Source: Eubacterium ruminantium
Lineage (GTDB): Bacteria > Bacillota > Clostridia > Lachnospirales > Lachnospiraceae
Length of the DNA stretch: 64,000 bases
NCBI GenBank assembly: GCA_900108205.1
Contig: FNUU01000002.1
Location: forward strand, 296,476-360,475
Reading direction: 5' to 3'
The position numbers were made by a program, and so were the translations under genes. This document shows positions 8,782 through 18,007 of this stretch, one piece after another. Each line of letters opens with the position of its first letter. Position 1 is the stretch's first letter. The notes beneath the pieces are model-generated. The model did not search any database and had not been told where the DNA came from. It saw only the letters and a program-made list of their open reading frames with translations.

Positions 8782-10032
8782 ATGGAGAGAAGAAAAATCA
8801 GAGGCAGACTTGCCTCACTCATCGCATTAGTGCTCCTTGTGGCACTGATGTCAGTTCCTGCGTATGCGGATAATTATACTGCGATTGCAGGAACTACAAC
8901 AAGCTTTAATAAGTATCTTGTAGTTGATTCAGATGCAAATATTCCGGCAGCAGAATTTTCATTTACAGTTGCGGAAGGTGTTGCTGTTACTCCAACCAGT
9001 GCAGATGAGGTTCAGGTGTATGCCGGTCCTACTCCCGGCAATGTTGTAGTTGGCGATGCAGGCACGACAACATTTACAGCCGGACAGGCTACAACACCGG
9101 GAACTGCTACAGATGGTATTGTCAATACAACTGCCAAGAAATATGCTAAAAATACAGTTACTGTAGATTTTACGAATGTATCATTTTCAAATCCGGGCGT
9201 ATTTAGATATGTGATCACAGAAACAGCTCAGGCTGATGGAAGCGCTTATACAAATGACAGCGTTACAACCAGAACATTAGATGTATACGTTCAGGATGAT
9301 AATGGCACTCTGGCAATTCAGGGATATGTTATGTATAACGGAACAGTTACAAATGCACCTAAGGCAACAGCAACTGATCCGGGTGAGACTCCAAATGGTG
9401 CGGAACCTACCGGTGCGGTAAAAAGCGATAAGTTCATTAACTCATACACAACATACGATCTTACATTTGGTAAGCAGGTAACAGGTAATCAGGGTTCAAA
9501 GGATAAGTTTTTCCAGTTTACCGTTAAGCTTGCAGGGGCTGAGATTGGTGATGCAAACCTTTATACAGTAGAAACTACAGGATATGATCTTGCACCATCC
9601 AAGACCGCGTCAACATCGTATACAACACTTACGCAGCCGGTAGATGCAGATGGAGATCAGAATAATGGCCTTCAGCTTACAGGCGCAACTCTTAAAGCGG
9701 GTGCGGTGTTCTATCTTAAGCATGGTCAGTATGTAAAGATTGATGGTATTGCGAAGGGTGCAACCTATGAAGTAACAGAGGTTGCCGAGGATTACACATC
9801 AACAGGCGCTTCTGACACCAGAACAGTAACCTTCAGTACAATAAATGCAACCAATACAACATCAGGAACAATCGATGCAGATAAGATCACAGGTTTCGTA
9901 AATGAAAAGGGCGGTGTTATCCCTACAGGTATCCTTCTTTCTGCTACACCATGGATCATCCTTGGAGTTGTAGTTGTTGCAGGTATCGTTTTCTTTGCTA
10001 TCCGTTCAAAGAAGAAGTATGAGGAAGAATAA
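8782..10032 (+). CDS. FctA-like backbone pilin with IPTG-type sorting signal
   Basis: 416-residue secreted, wall-anchored pilin. Signal peptide at residues 1-29 (ends VPAYADN). Two isopeptide-type domains follow: ~30-215, with a Lys in SFNKYL and a Glu in YVITETAQ suited to an intramolecular Lys-Asn bond, and ~225-370, with FGKQVTGNQGSKDKFFQF and TYEVTEV. The C-terminus is VIPTGILL, a hydrophobic segment, then RSKKKYEEE. This matches the streptococcal FctA/Spy0128 family, whose sorting motif is EVPTG. GGAGGT lies 7 bases before the ATG. The sortase gene follows 53 bases downstream. It is the likely major subunit polymerised by that sortase. Confidence 0.9.
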   Translation: MERRKIRGRLASLIALVLLVALMSVPAYADNYTAIAGTTTSFNKYLVVDSDANIPAAEFSFTVAEGVAVTPTSADEVQVYAGPTPGNVVVGDAGTTTFTAGQATTPGTATDGIVNTTAKKYAKNTVTVDFTNVSFSNPGVFRYVITETAQADGSAYTNDSVTTRTLDVYVQDDNGTLAIQGYVMYNGTVTNAPKATATDPGETPNGAEPTGAVKSDKFINSYTTYDLTFGKQVTGNQGSKDKFFQFTVKLAGAEIGDANLYTVETTGYDLAPSKTASTSYTTLTQPVDADGDQNNGLQLTGATLKAGAVFYLKHGQYVKIDGIAKGATYEVTEVAEDYTSTGASDTRTVTFSTINATNTTSGTIDADKITGFVNEKGGVIPTGILLSATPWIILGVVVVAGIVFFAIRSKKKYEEE

Positions 10033-10085
10033 TCAGTATCTGAAATAGATGCAGAACAGACAGCGGATATATCGGAGACAATAAG

Positions 10086-10793
10086 ATGAACATGAGAAAA
10101 TTCTGGATAAAAATGAATATCCTCTATGAGAAACTCATGCTCTTTGCATTTGTGGCAGTATTACTGATAGTTATTTATGGACTGTATGACAGCTGGTATG
10201 TATTTAATAATGCGAAGGATTCCAGCTATCTGAAGTATAAGCCTTCCGTGGGAGAAAGTATTCCGGAGGAGGTTCCTATCACGGATGATATGGTGGCCTG
10301 GATAACTATCGATGGCACAAATATAGATTATCCTGTTATGCAGGGAGAAGATAATTCAAAATATCTGAATGTAAATCCTTACGGAGAATATGCTCTGTCG
10401 GGAAGTATTTTCCTGGACAGCAGAAACAGCGGGGATTTTTCAGATCCATATTCAATACTTTACGGACATCATATGGAATATGGTGTTATGTTCGGCGCGC
10501 TGGATGAATATCTGGACGAATCCTATCTGAAGGCGCACAGTGACGGAACGCTTCTGGTCGGAAGGACCAATGTTGTAAGTCACAGGCTGAAGATATTTGC
10601 TGCGGCAAAGGTAAATGTATATGAAGAGAAGGAATTCTTTGATCCCGACATAGAAGATCTGGATAAAAAAATTCTGGAAAATGCGAAGGTATATGATGCT
10701 TCGGTTCCGAAAACCGGATGTATACTTGCGCTTTCCACCTGTACAGAACCGGTATCCCAAAATCGGTTGATAGTATTTTGCTATATATACTGA
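10086..10793 (+). CDS. Class B sortase (pilin polymerase)
   Basis: 235-residue membrane-anchored transpeptidase. One N-terminal membrane segment (residues ~14-35), then the sortase beta-barrel. The catalytic His is in ILYGHHMEYG (~128), Cys in LSTCTEP (~219) and Arg in QNRLIVF (~228). The DMVAWITIDGTNIDYPVMQ block is typical of class B. In streptococcal FCT loci a class B sortase polymerises FctA; the same role is inferred here because the gene lies between two pilin-like genes. The protein ends soon after the Arg motif, without the C-terminal membrane segment of many class C pilus sortases. Confidence 0.92.
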   Translation: MNMRKFWIKMNILYEKLMLFAFVAVLLIVIYGLYDSWYVFNNAKDSSYLKYKPSVGESIPEEVPITDDMVAWITIDGTNIDYPVMQGEDNSKYLNVNPYGEYALSGSIFLDSRNSGDFSDPYSILYGHHMEYGVMFGALDEYLDESYLKAHSDGTLLVGRTNVVSHRLKIFAAAKVNVYEEKEFFDPDIEDLDKKILENAKVYDASVPKTGCILALSTCTEPVSQNRLIVFCYIY

Positions 10794-10831
10794 GTTGGAG
10801 CTTGGTATATGCAAAAAATTTGAGGGGAAAT

Positions 10832-11563
10832 ATGATATATAAAAATCAGTTACATATATCAAAACTTAATTTCGCGAGAATAATCACAGCCGGCATGATT
10901 TTAACAGTCATGCTGGCCTGTGGTTTTTGTTGTGTTTTAAGAAGTGTAGCTGCTGAAGGCGCATATAAACCCCTTGAAATTGAAATAAACTTTGAATGTA
11001 TAGAGAATCTGAAGCTCCCTGCCGGAAGTTACAACATAGAGATAAGTCCCGGAAAAGAGGAATTTCCGGTTCCTGATAAAAACGTTGTCAGGATAAATGA
11101 TGGTGCGGGAAGCTTTAATCTTACTATACTTGAGCCTGGAGATTATACGTATCTGGTTTTCCAGCAAAAGGGATCTGATGAAGATGTCATTTATGATGAT
11201 ACGGTTTATGAGATTCATATAACGGTTATGAATAAAAATACCGAAGAGGATACTCAGGCGGTGGAGGATGGCCGCGAGGAGCTGATATATTATATGTCGG
11301 TTAATTACGCAGGTACGGACAAGAAGCCTGAATATATAGAATTTGTAAATGAATCTGCCGGGGTTGGTACGGAAACCACCGAAACGACTACAGAAAGCAG
11401 CACGGACGGCAGTTCGGAAGGTAGTTCGGACGGCGTTAAGACCGGAGACAGTACAGATATCGGATTTCTGATGTCTGTGATGGGAATTTCGGCAGCAGCA
11501 GTATTTATTCTGATCTTTCTCAAAATCAGTTCCGATAAAAAGCGGGCTGAGGAAGAGGAATAA
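10832..11563 (+). CDS. FctB-like minor pilin with VKTGD sorting signal
   Basis: 243-residue secreted protein. Signal/membrane segment at ~15-42. One beta-rich domain at ~45-170 with the FctB/DUF-like pattern (EPGDYTYLVFQQ, YDDTVYEIHITVMN). A Thr/Ser/Glu-rich stalk follows, then VKTGDSTDIGFLMSVMG, a hydrophobic segment and a charged tail. The sorting motif differs from the IPTG motif of the other two wall proteins. The start is placed at 10832 because GAGGGGAAAT precedes that ATG; the open frame reaches further upstream but there overlaps the sortase. A role as minor or anchor subunit is inferred from FCT gene order and size. Confidence 0.75.
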   Translation: MIYKNQLHISKLNFARIITAGMILTVMLACGFCCVLRSVAAEGAYKPLEIEINFECIENLKLPAGSYNIEISPGKEEFPVPDKNVVRINDGAGSFNLTILEPGDYTYLVFQQKGSDEDVIYDDTVYEIHITVMNKNTEEDTQAVEDGREELIYYMSVNYAGTDKKPEYIEFVNESAGVGTETTETTTESSTDGSSEGSSDGVKTGDSTDIGFLMSVMGISAAAVFILIFLKISSDKKRAEEEE

Positions 11564-11658
11564 GAGAGAGAAACAATAATATGATGAATACGATGTATTT
11601 GGGTAAATGATGCCTCAGCAGGTATCGGACATAGACTAAGGAAAGGAGGAAGCGATAG

Positions 11659-14600
11659 ATGAGATATGATTTCAGTAATAGCGGAAATGCAAAAAGAAGA
11701 ATAGTCTGCCTCATTATGGGTATTGTTTTAGTGCTTGCCTCTATGGTTCCTGCCGGTCTGAGGATATTTGCTGGAGGAAATAATGCTAAGTCTGATATTG
11801 AAGTAAATGAAGCTTCAAAGGATGGATTTAAGCATCTCAGTTTTGAGCTTCATCCTGATGAGGAGGATATGGACAAGACCATTACCCTCGATGGAATGAT
11901 GCCGAAGAATGCTTCAGCAGAGGTAGTTGAAGTAACTGATGAATATACGGAGGATGAGCAGATCGCAACCTCCGGTGATGCTGAAAGAAGCCCGGAAGAA
12001 GTTAATACTGATAATGTGGCAGTTCCGAAGAGCGAAAAGGATTATACCGATGCAAACGGTGATGCAACCGGAGAATCCGAGAATGATGATGCGAACAATG
12101 GTACAGACGACGAGGCAGTAGCAACCGACAGCGATGCGGATGCGGACAGTGAAAAGGATTATACCGATGCAAACGGTGATGCAACCGGAGAATCCGAGAA
12201 TGATGATGCGAACAGTGGTACAGACGACGAGACAGTAGCAACCGACGGTGACGCGGATGCAGATAATGAAAATGATGAAACAGAAAAATACAGCAGAACT
12301 ATAGCTGCTTACGATATAACGATCAAGGTTGGTAATAAGGAATACCAGCCTAGTGAAGAGCGCCCAATAAAGGTAGAGATCACAGACAGCAGGATCAAAA
12401 TGGGCAACGGTATTCATCTCTTCCACATTAAGGACAGTGGAGAGACAGAAGAGATAAAGAATTTTACCATTGAAGAAGGCAAGATCAGCTTTGAAGCTGC
12501 CGGCTTCAGTGTTTATAAGATAGTGGATATATTTAGCGAAAGCAATAAATTGATCAGGGCATTGGAGGATAAAGGAGAAGACGGATTTCTTGTCGCTCTT
12601 TATTTTGGCAAGGCCAGTAGTGATAATACAAAAGGACCATACTATCTGAAGGATAGTGATATGACAATAAATAATCAGGGTGGACGTAAGGGAGTTACAG
12701 TTACTTCGAAGAGTTCAACAACAGGCGCTGTTAAAGTATACTTCGAAAAAACTTCAACCACAGGTAAGTTTTATTTATATGTAAAAGATGGTGAAAATAA
12801 AAAGTACATAAAGGGATGGTCCACAGGTAATTTTGGCAATAATGGGGTTAAAAATGAATATAGATCGGCTCTGGCCTTTGCAGAAAATGAAAGTGAAAAG
12901 ACATTATTTACATTAACTGAGGATAATGGTCGTATCAGTATAAACGAAAATGATTTTTATTGGGTAGCTGATAATGGTAATAATATAAAATCAGTGGTTG
13001 GATATAAGATGACTAATAACACGTATGACCCTAATAATGCGTGGATGGAGGTTATAGGGCTAAATGCTGAAGAGGTTACTCTCGACGGCAAAACCTATGG
13101 TCTTATGAATTACACCGGTGGAACTCATGGCTATGCCCTTATGGCAGGCGAGGAGGTTCATACTCTCGTTGAGCTTATAACACATCAAACCGCTACATCA
13201 GAAGGAATCACACTTTATGTAGACGAGGGAAGTGAAGTATCCAGATGGACCTTCCATGCAACTGAAGGTGGAAAGTATAAGCTTTCGGCAGATACTGAAG
13301 ATGGCGTTAAGTATCTTGCTGTAAATGGTAATGCGCTGACACTTGTTGATTCTGATGATGCAGCAGAATTTACAATAAATAATAATTCTGGAAAGATACA
13401 GCTGGTATATGATGATAAATACGTAACATTTTATTATACAGATAATGGTGAGGAGGTTACGACAAGTTTTGCGCTTTCATCTGAGTCATCAGCAAATTCC
13501 TGGTTAAATTTTATAGATTTTGCCGCATTGACAAATGAAGACTATATTACTTATTCAGCTGACAGAGTAAGTGTTTCGGATGTTAAAAACGGTCAAAGGG
13601 TAATAGTATATACCAGAATCTGGAATGAGACTTCGAAACAATATGATATATATGCAGTTAACTACAATGGAACACTCTTCCCATGCTATGCCAGCGGCGG
13701 TAAGATCTTGTGGCTGGCCGACGGAACGGGTTCCCTGGAATGGGAATTTACCGAATATATCGATTTGGTAACAAAAGAGCCGAATTATTATTATGAATTA
13801 TATAATCCTTATTCAGATAAATATATTGTACCGCAGATGGAAACCGGAAAGGTTCTTTCGGACTCTGCGAAAGGTATAAATATGCAGGGCCGTCGTAACG
13901 GTGAATTTTTCAGTCCGATAATTGCCTGGGACGATTCTTATTATGCATATGTCGGAATGAAACCGGATGATGAGAATAAAAGACTGGTTCCGTGCTCAGA
14001 GGCTTCCTGCTATCCGTTTTATTTTGCTACTCTGGAGGAAATTAATCTCAGTGATAGACTTCATCCTGTTAAAACAGTTGATAATACTGTACATGGTATA
14101 TCGATGAAGATGATCGACTTTGAAGGAACCGGTGGAAGTGATGGTGGAACAGAACAAAAAGCTTATCTGAAGAATACCGGTTTTACTTCTGAATCTGCAC
14201 ATAAGGGAATCTTATCTACAAACCTGGGCAGCAATGGTTACCCTATAGCAAAGGAGACGAATCTCTCCTTAAGCGGTCTTTATCAAAATGCTGTTGATGT
14301 TAATCATCTGTTTATCGACAGTATTTATAATGCCAGCGGATATTTCGAGTATGACAGTACTCAAAATTTTGCGACACTGAAAGCAACAAATGATAATAAT
14401 TTCACGGTTTATCGTGAGATAGCGACAACCGACGGAGAAAATAAAACAACACTGAAACATGGACAGTTTTTCCCATATAATACCATATCTGTGGGAAATT
14501 ATTCAGAGGACAATCCGCTTAATCTGTACAATACAGATGCCAGAACTGGTCAAAATAATATAGATAAGGGTATATTACCAGAGGATGACCCTCGTAAATA

Positions 14601-17600
14601 TGAAAGACTATATTCCGTAGGTCATAAAGATGGATCGAACGGTAAGGACAAGGTAGATTATTATTTCGGAATGGAAATGAGTGCGCAGTTCGTCCAGACT
14701 GTCAGCGGACTTGACGCCTGGGGACACGACATCATTTTCGAATTCAAGGGTGATGATGATTTCTGGCTGTATGTTGACGGCGAGCTGGTTATCGATCTCG
14801 GAGGAATTCATTCTGCTCTGGGCGGAAAAGTAAATTTCCGTACAGGAGAAGTAGAAGTCAACGGCACAAAGACTACCCTCAGGAATGTTTTCAAGAAAAA
14901 TATGGAGGACAGAGGCGAAACAAATATTGATGCCAGGCTGGAAGAGATATTTGATACAAACAGTGCCGGACAGTATATTTTCAGGGATTATACCAAGCAC
15001 ACCATGAAGCTCTTCTATATGGAGCGTGGTGCAGGTGCATCAAATCTTAAGATAAAGTTTAATATCGCATCCGTTACTCCGGGACATGTTGTGGTCTCAA
15101 AGAATCTGAAAGGTGAAGGCGTTGAGGATCTGAATACGGACTTCCTGGAATATCCTTTCCAGATTTATTATACAATTCCGGAAGGGGAGAACGGTGAGCC
15201 GAGCGAAGAAATCCTTCTTGGAAATGACGATGAACATATCAGAGTTATCTATCAGAATTCAAACCAGGCGGTAACCTATGTACAAAAATACAGGCCGCCG
15301 GGATTTACGGAGGAGCAGGCCTACAATAATATTTATTTTATAAATCCAACGAGAAACGCTGAGATCTTATTCCCGGATGATGCCATTACGTACAGGATTG
15401 TGGAATGTGCGGTAGACAGTACGGTTTATGAAAATGTACTGATAAATGGAGAAACTGTTCCGGATGATAGGGTTGAGATCAGGGGTAATCTTAAGAGCTA
15501 TTCCTCTGAGGTGGGATCAGCTGAGAATAAACCAAGTATATCCTTTGATAACTGGGTTAAGGATGATGTTATCAAGGAGCTTCATATCCTCAAGGAGCTG
15601 CAGGATGAAAACGGTAATCCGATAACGGACGATCCGACAACCTTCAGCTTCAGACTGCATCTTTCTTCTGTGGATGTGGCGGCAGATGATATACCACGTA
15701 CGAATATGTACAGCTACTATGTTCTGTCTCCGGCCAAGAAGATATGCAGGTTTGATCCTGCCACCAGGAATTTTGCGGAAACCGATCTGCAATATACAGT
15801 TGCTAATATGGATGAAATCAAAGCGGGACATGTATCGGGACTTACCATAGAAGATATAACCTTTAAGACCTCCGGTTTTGGTGCTATTTCCAATATTCCT
15901 TCCGGCTATGAGATCGTGGTACCGGGACTTCCTGTAGGTTCACTCTTTAAGGTGACTGAGGATATAAAGCCGGGTTACGGACTTTACGGATATGAAATGA
16001 TAATGGGTGAAAAGGTTGATGCGGAAGGACATGAGTATAACATCGCGTCATATCGTTATTATGAAGGAAATCCTGCAAATGTGGGTAAGGTTATCGGTGA
16101 AGAGAACCCGCATGTTAAGGTCATAAATAAAAAGGGTTATGGTCTTAATGTTAATAAGAAATGGAGCGACCTCAGTCTTACCAGCTACCATGAGCCTGTT
16201 TATACAGCAGTGTATGTGGACGGGGAGCTGCTGGAGGACTCTGTAAGACAGATCGCATCGCCATCTACATCGGCTTACTATTTCTGGACGAGCCTTAAAC
16301 CAAATGCTGACGGAACAGAAAGAACAAGCCTTGATGGTTATGTAGTCAAGGAGGTTGTCGTAAGCGGAAGCCCTACAATATCAGCGGATGGCAAGGTTAC
16401 AGGTTATGACACGGTTACTCCGGTTGCCGGCAAGATCAATCTTCTTGCAACCAGAACGGCAGAGGCAACTCCGCCGGGAGAGGATCCGGATAAGAATTAT
16501 GACTATGTTGTATCCTACGAGCAGGGTGTGGATAATGGTTCGACAAGAACAGATACCATAACCAATACCCGTGAGGGCGGTATTGCCTTAAGACTGTTCA
16601 AATGGGACAGCAGTATTCCTTTGAAGAATGGAAAGTTTACTCTGAAGGACAGCAGCGGAAATGTTGTAGGTGAATATAAATCCGATGCGGATGGCATTAT
16701 CACAATGCTCTATACCTTTGAGTACGGTGAGATATATACTTTGGTACAGGATGCGGCTCCTGCAGGATATGTAGGACTCCAGAAGAAGCTTTGTTTCAAG
16801 GTTAATACCGATGATACTGTATCGCTTTACTATAAGGATGGTACCACCGACTGGGGATCGCTGGATGAAGCGGATAATAAATGGGCTAACTGGAAGCAGG
16901 GCCAGAATGGTATAACTGCTTATGTAGATATTTATAATAAACAGTTCAACTTCAAGCTTATGAAGATGGATAGTGAGGATACTGATATCAAACTCGGAGC
17001 AGCTCATTTTGCCTTATATAAACAGGCAAATACCACTATCAGCGGCTATGTTAAACCGGTAGATCCTATGACCGGCTTTGAAGATATGGTTACTGATAAG
17101 GGTGAGCTTGATATCTGCGGCGGCAGCAGCGGCAGAGTTATCGATCCGGGCCCTAAAGGTTCGGTATATTTCCTGACAGAGACAAAGGCTCCTGCAACTT
17201 ATACGAAATTAACTGATGACGTAATCTTTAAGATATCACCGCTCGGAGTTCCTTCTCTTGTCAGCGATTCATATAATGGTCAGCTGCTGGAGACAGAAGA
17301 CAGCTATATTTATACACTCAGCGTTCCGAATACCAAGAAGCAGGATGGCAAGGTTTACCTTACGATCACGAAGACCGTTTCAGGTAATCAGGGCAATAAG
17401 AATCAGGATTTTATCTTCCATTTTGAAGTAGATGGTGATGATGGAACCACTGAGTATGAGTGGATAAAAAATGGAGAAGAGATGACTACACCGCTTACCA
17501 GCGGCGGAACCCACGGAAATTTCCGTATGGAACATGGTGACGTGGTTATGATTGCGCTTCCTCTTAATGCGGTGGTTACCATTACGGAGGACAATGAGGA

Positions 17601-17826
17601 TTATACAACTACCATGAAGCTGGGGGATGAGCCTGCAGAGGAAAGGTTCTCAAAGGAAATTACAATAACAGGAAACACTACTCTTTCAGTTACAAATACC
17701 AGAACCGGAGTCATACCAACCGGAATTGAGACGCATCTTGCGGAGCTTATATGTATCTCTCTTCTTATGATGATCATGATCATAATGTTCATGAAGAGGA
17801 AGAGCAGATATTCCGAGGAGGAGTAG
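11659..17826 (+). CDS. Giant pilus tip adhesin: fibro-slime/PA14-like, SpaA and pilin-isopeptide domains
   Basis: 2055-residue wall protein. Signal peptide ~1-38. Residues ~125-205 hold two 39-residue acidic tandem repeats. Residues ~300-850 are beta-rich repeats of unclear family. Residues ~860-1135 contain a fibro-slime/PA14-like domain (FEFKGDDDFWLYVDGELVID, then LGGIHS). Two SpaA/Cna-B-like domains lie at ~1640-1720 (ending in DAAPAGYVG) and ~1760-1865 (FLTETKAPATYTKL). An FctA-type domain (TKTVSGNQGNKNQDF) at ~1898-2020 is followed by VIPTGIE, a membrane segment and KRKSRYSEEE. The shared IPTG motif with the backbone pilin suggests the same sortase handles both. AAAGGAGG lies before the ATG. 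No ligand can be inferred. Confidence 0.88.
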   Translation: MRYDFSNSGNAKRRIVCLIMGIVLVLASMVPAGLRIFAGGNNAKSDIEVNEASKDGFKHLSFELHPDEEDMDKTITLDGMMPKNASAEVVEVTDEYTEDEQIATSGDAERSPEEVNTDNVAVPKSEKDYTDANGDATGESENDDANNGTDDEAVATDSDADADSEKDYTDANGDATGESENDDANSGTDDETVATDGDADADNENDETEKYSRTIAAYDITIKVGNKEYQPSEERPIKVEITDSRIKMGNGIHLFHIKDSGETEEIKNFTIEEGKISFEAAGFSVYKIVDIFSESNKLIRALEDKGEDGFLVALYFGKASSDNTKGPYYLKDSDMTINNQGGRKGVTVTSKSSTTGAVKVYFEKTSTTGKFYLYVKDGENKKYIKGWSTGNFGNNGVKNEYRSALAFAENESEKTLFTLTEDNGRISINENDFYWVADNGNNIKSVVGYKMTNNTYDPNNAWMEVIGLNAEEVTLDGKTYGLMNYTGGTHGYALMAGEEVHTLVELITHQTATSEGITLYVDEGSEVSRWTFHATEGGKYKLSADTEDGVKYLAVNGNALTLVDSDDAAEFTINNNSGKIQLVYDDKYVTFYYTDNGEEVTTSFALSSESSANSWLNFIDFAALTNEDYITYSADRVSVSDVKNGQRVIVYTRIWNETSKQYDIYAVNYNGTLFPCYASGGKILWLADGTGSLEWEFTEYIDLVTKEPNYYYELYNPYSDKYIVPQMETGKVLSDSAKGINMQGRRNGEFFSPIIAWDDSYYAYVGMKPDDENKRLVPCSEASCYPFYFATLEEINLSDRLHPVKTVDNTVHGISMKMIDFEGTGGSDGGTEQKAYLKNTGFTSESAHKGILSTNLGSNGYPIAKETNLSLSGLYQNAVDVNHLFIDSIYNASGYFEYDSTQNFATLKATNDNNFTVYREIATTDGENKTTLKHGQFFPYNTISVGNYSEDNPLNLYNTDARTGQNNIDKGILPEDDPRKYERLYSVGHKDGSNGKDKVDYYFGMEMSAQFVQTVSGLDAWGHDIIFEFKGDDDFWLYVDGELVIDLGGIHSALGGKVNFRTGEVEVNGTKTTLRNVFKKNMEDRGETNIDARLEEIFDTNSAGQYIFRDYTKHTMKLFYMERGAGASNLKIKFNIASVTPGHVVVSKNLKGEGVEDLNTDFLEYPFQIYYTIPEGENGEPSEEILLGNDDEHIRVIYQNSNQAVTYVQKYRPPGFTEEQAYNNIYFINPTRNAEILFPDDAITYRIVECAVDSTVYENVLINGETVPDDRVEIRGNLKSYSSEVGSAENKPSISFDNWVKDDVIKELHILKELQDENGNPITDDPTTFSFRLHLSSVDVAADDIPRTNMYSYYVLSPAKKICRFDPATRNFAETDLQYTVANMDEIKAGHVSGLTIEDITFKTSGFGAISNIPSGYEIVVPGLPVGSLFKVTEDIKPGYGLYGYEMIMGEKVDAEGHEYNIASYRYYEGNPANVGKVIGEENPHVKVINKKGYGLNVNKKWSDLSLTSYHEPVYTAVYVDGELLEDSVRQIASPSTSAYYFWTSLKPNADGTERTSLDGYVVKEVVVSGSPTISADGKVTGYDTVTPVAGKINLLATRTAEATPPGEDPDKNYDYVVSYEQGVDNGSTRTDTITNTREGGIALRLFKWDSSIPLKNGKFTLKDSSGNVVGEYKSDADGIITMLYTFEYGEIYTLVQDAAPAGYVGLQKKLCFKVNTDDTVSLYYKDGTTDWGSLDEADNKWANWKQGQNGITAYVDIYNKQFNFKLMKMDSEDTDIKLGAAHFALYKQANTTISGYVKPVDPMTGFEDMVTDKGELDICGGSSGRVIDPGPKGSVYFLTETKAPATYTKLTDDVIFKISPLGVPSLVSDSYNGQLLETEDSYIYTLSVPNTKKQDGKVYLTITKTVSGNQGNKNQDFIFHFEVDGDDGTTEYEWIKNGEEMTTPLTSGGTHGNFRMEHGDVVMIALPLNAVVTITEDNEDYTTTMKLGDEPAEERFSKEITITGNTTLSVTNTRTGVIPTGIETHLAELICISLLMMIMIIMFMKRKSRYSEEE
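12034..12267 (+). repeat. 117-bp tandem duplication inside the adhesin gene (2 copies)
   Basis: Copies at 12034-12150 and 12151-12267 differ at only a few positions. Each encodes 39 residues beginning EKDYTDANGDATGE and rich in Asp, Glu and Asn. The near-identity at DNA level suggests recent duplication and possible copy-number variation between strains. Confidence 0.9.
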
Positions 17827-17853
17827 ACAAATATACGGGTGGCTGAATTATCA

Positions 17854-17862
17854 TGATATAAT
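17854..17862 (+). promoter_or_regulatory. Extended -10 element, candidate tkt promoter
   Basis: TGATATAAT (an extended -10) lies in the 181-base spacer between the adhesin and transketolase genes; no good -35 box stands 17 bases upstream. No clear terminator for the pilus operon is visible in this spacer. Confidence 0.35.
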
Positions 17863-18007
17863 TTGAAACATAATGTACTTTTCACATAAATGCATTTGTG
17901 TTATACTTCATAATGTTTCAATGAGGATGATAAGTTTTCGTGCCGCCCGTGAATTATTTTTTGTGAAAATGGCGGTTGATAATTTTTTAGAAAGTGAGAA
18001 TGAAACG

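Noticed and set aside
11659..12600. Internal thioester domain as in streptococcal Cpa at the adhesin N-terminus
   Set aside because: The N-terminal ~300 residues contain no Cys paired with the expected Gln context; the region is acidic repeats.
13996..17007. Several antisense reading frames within the adhesin gene
   Set aside because: They mirror the codon pattern of the sense gene and have no ribosome-binding sites or recognisable motifs.
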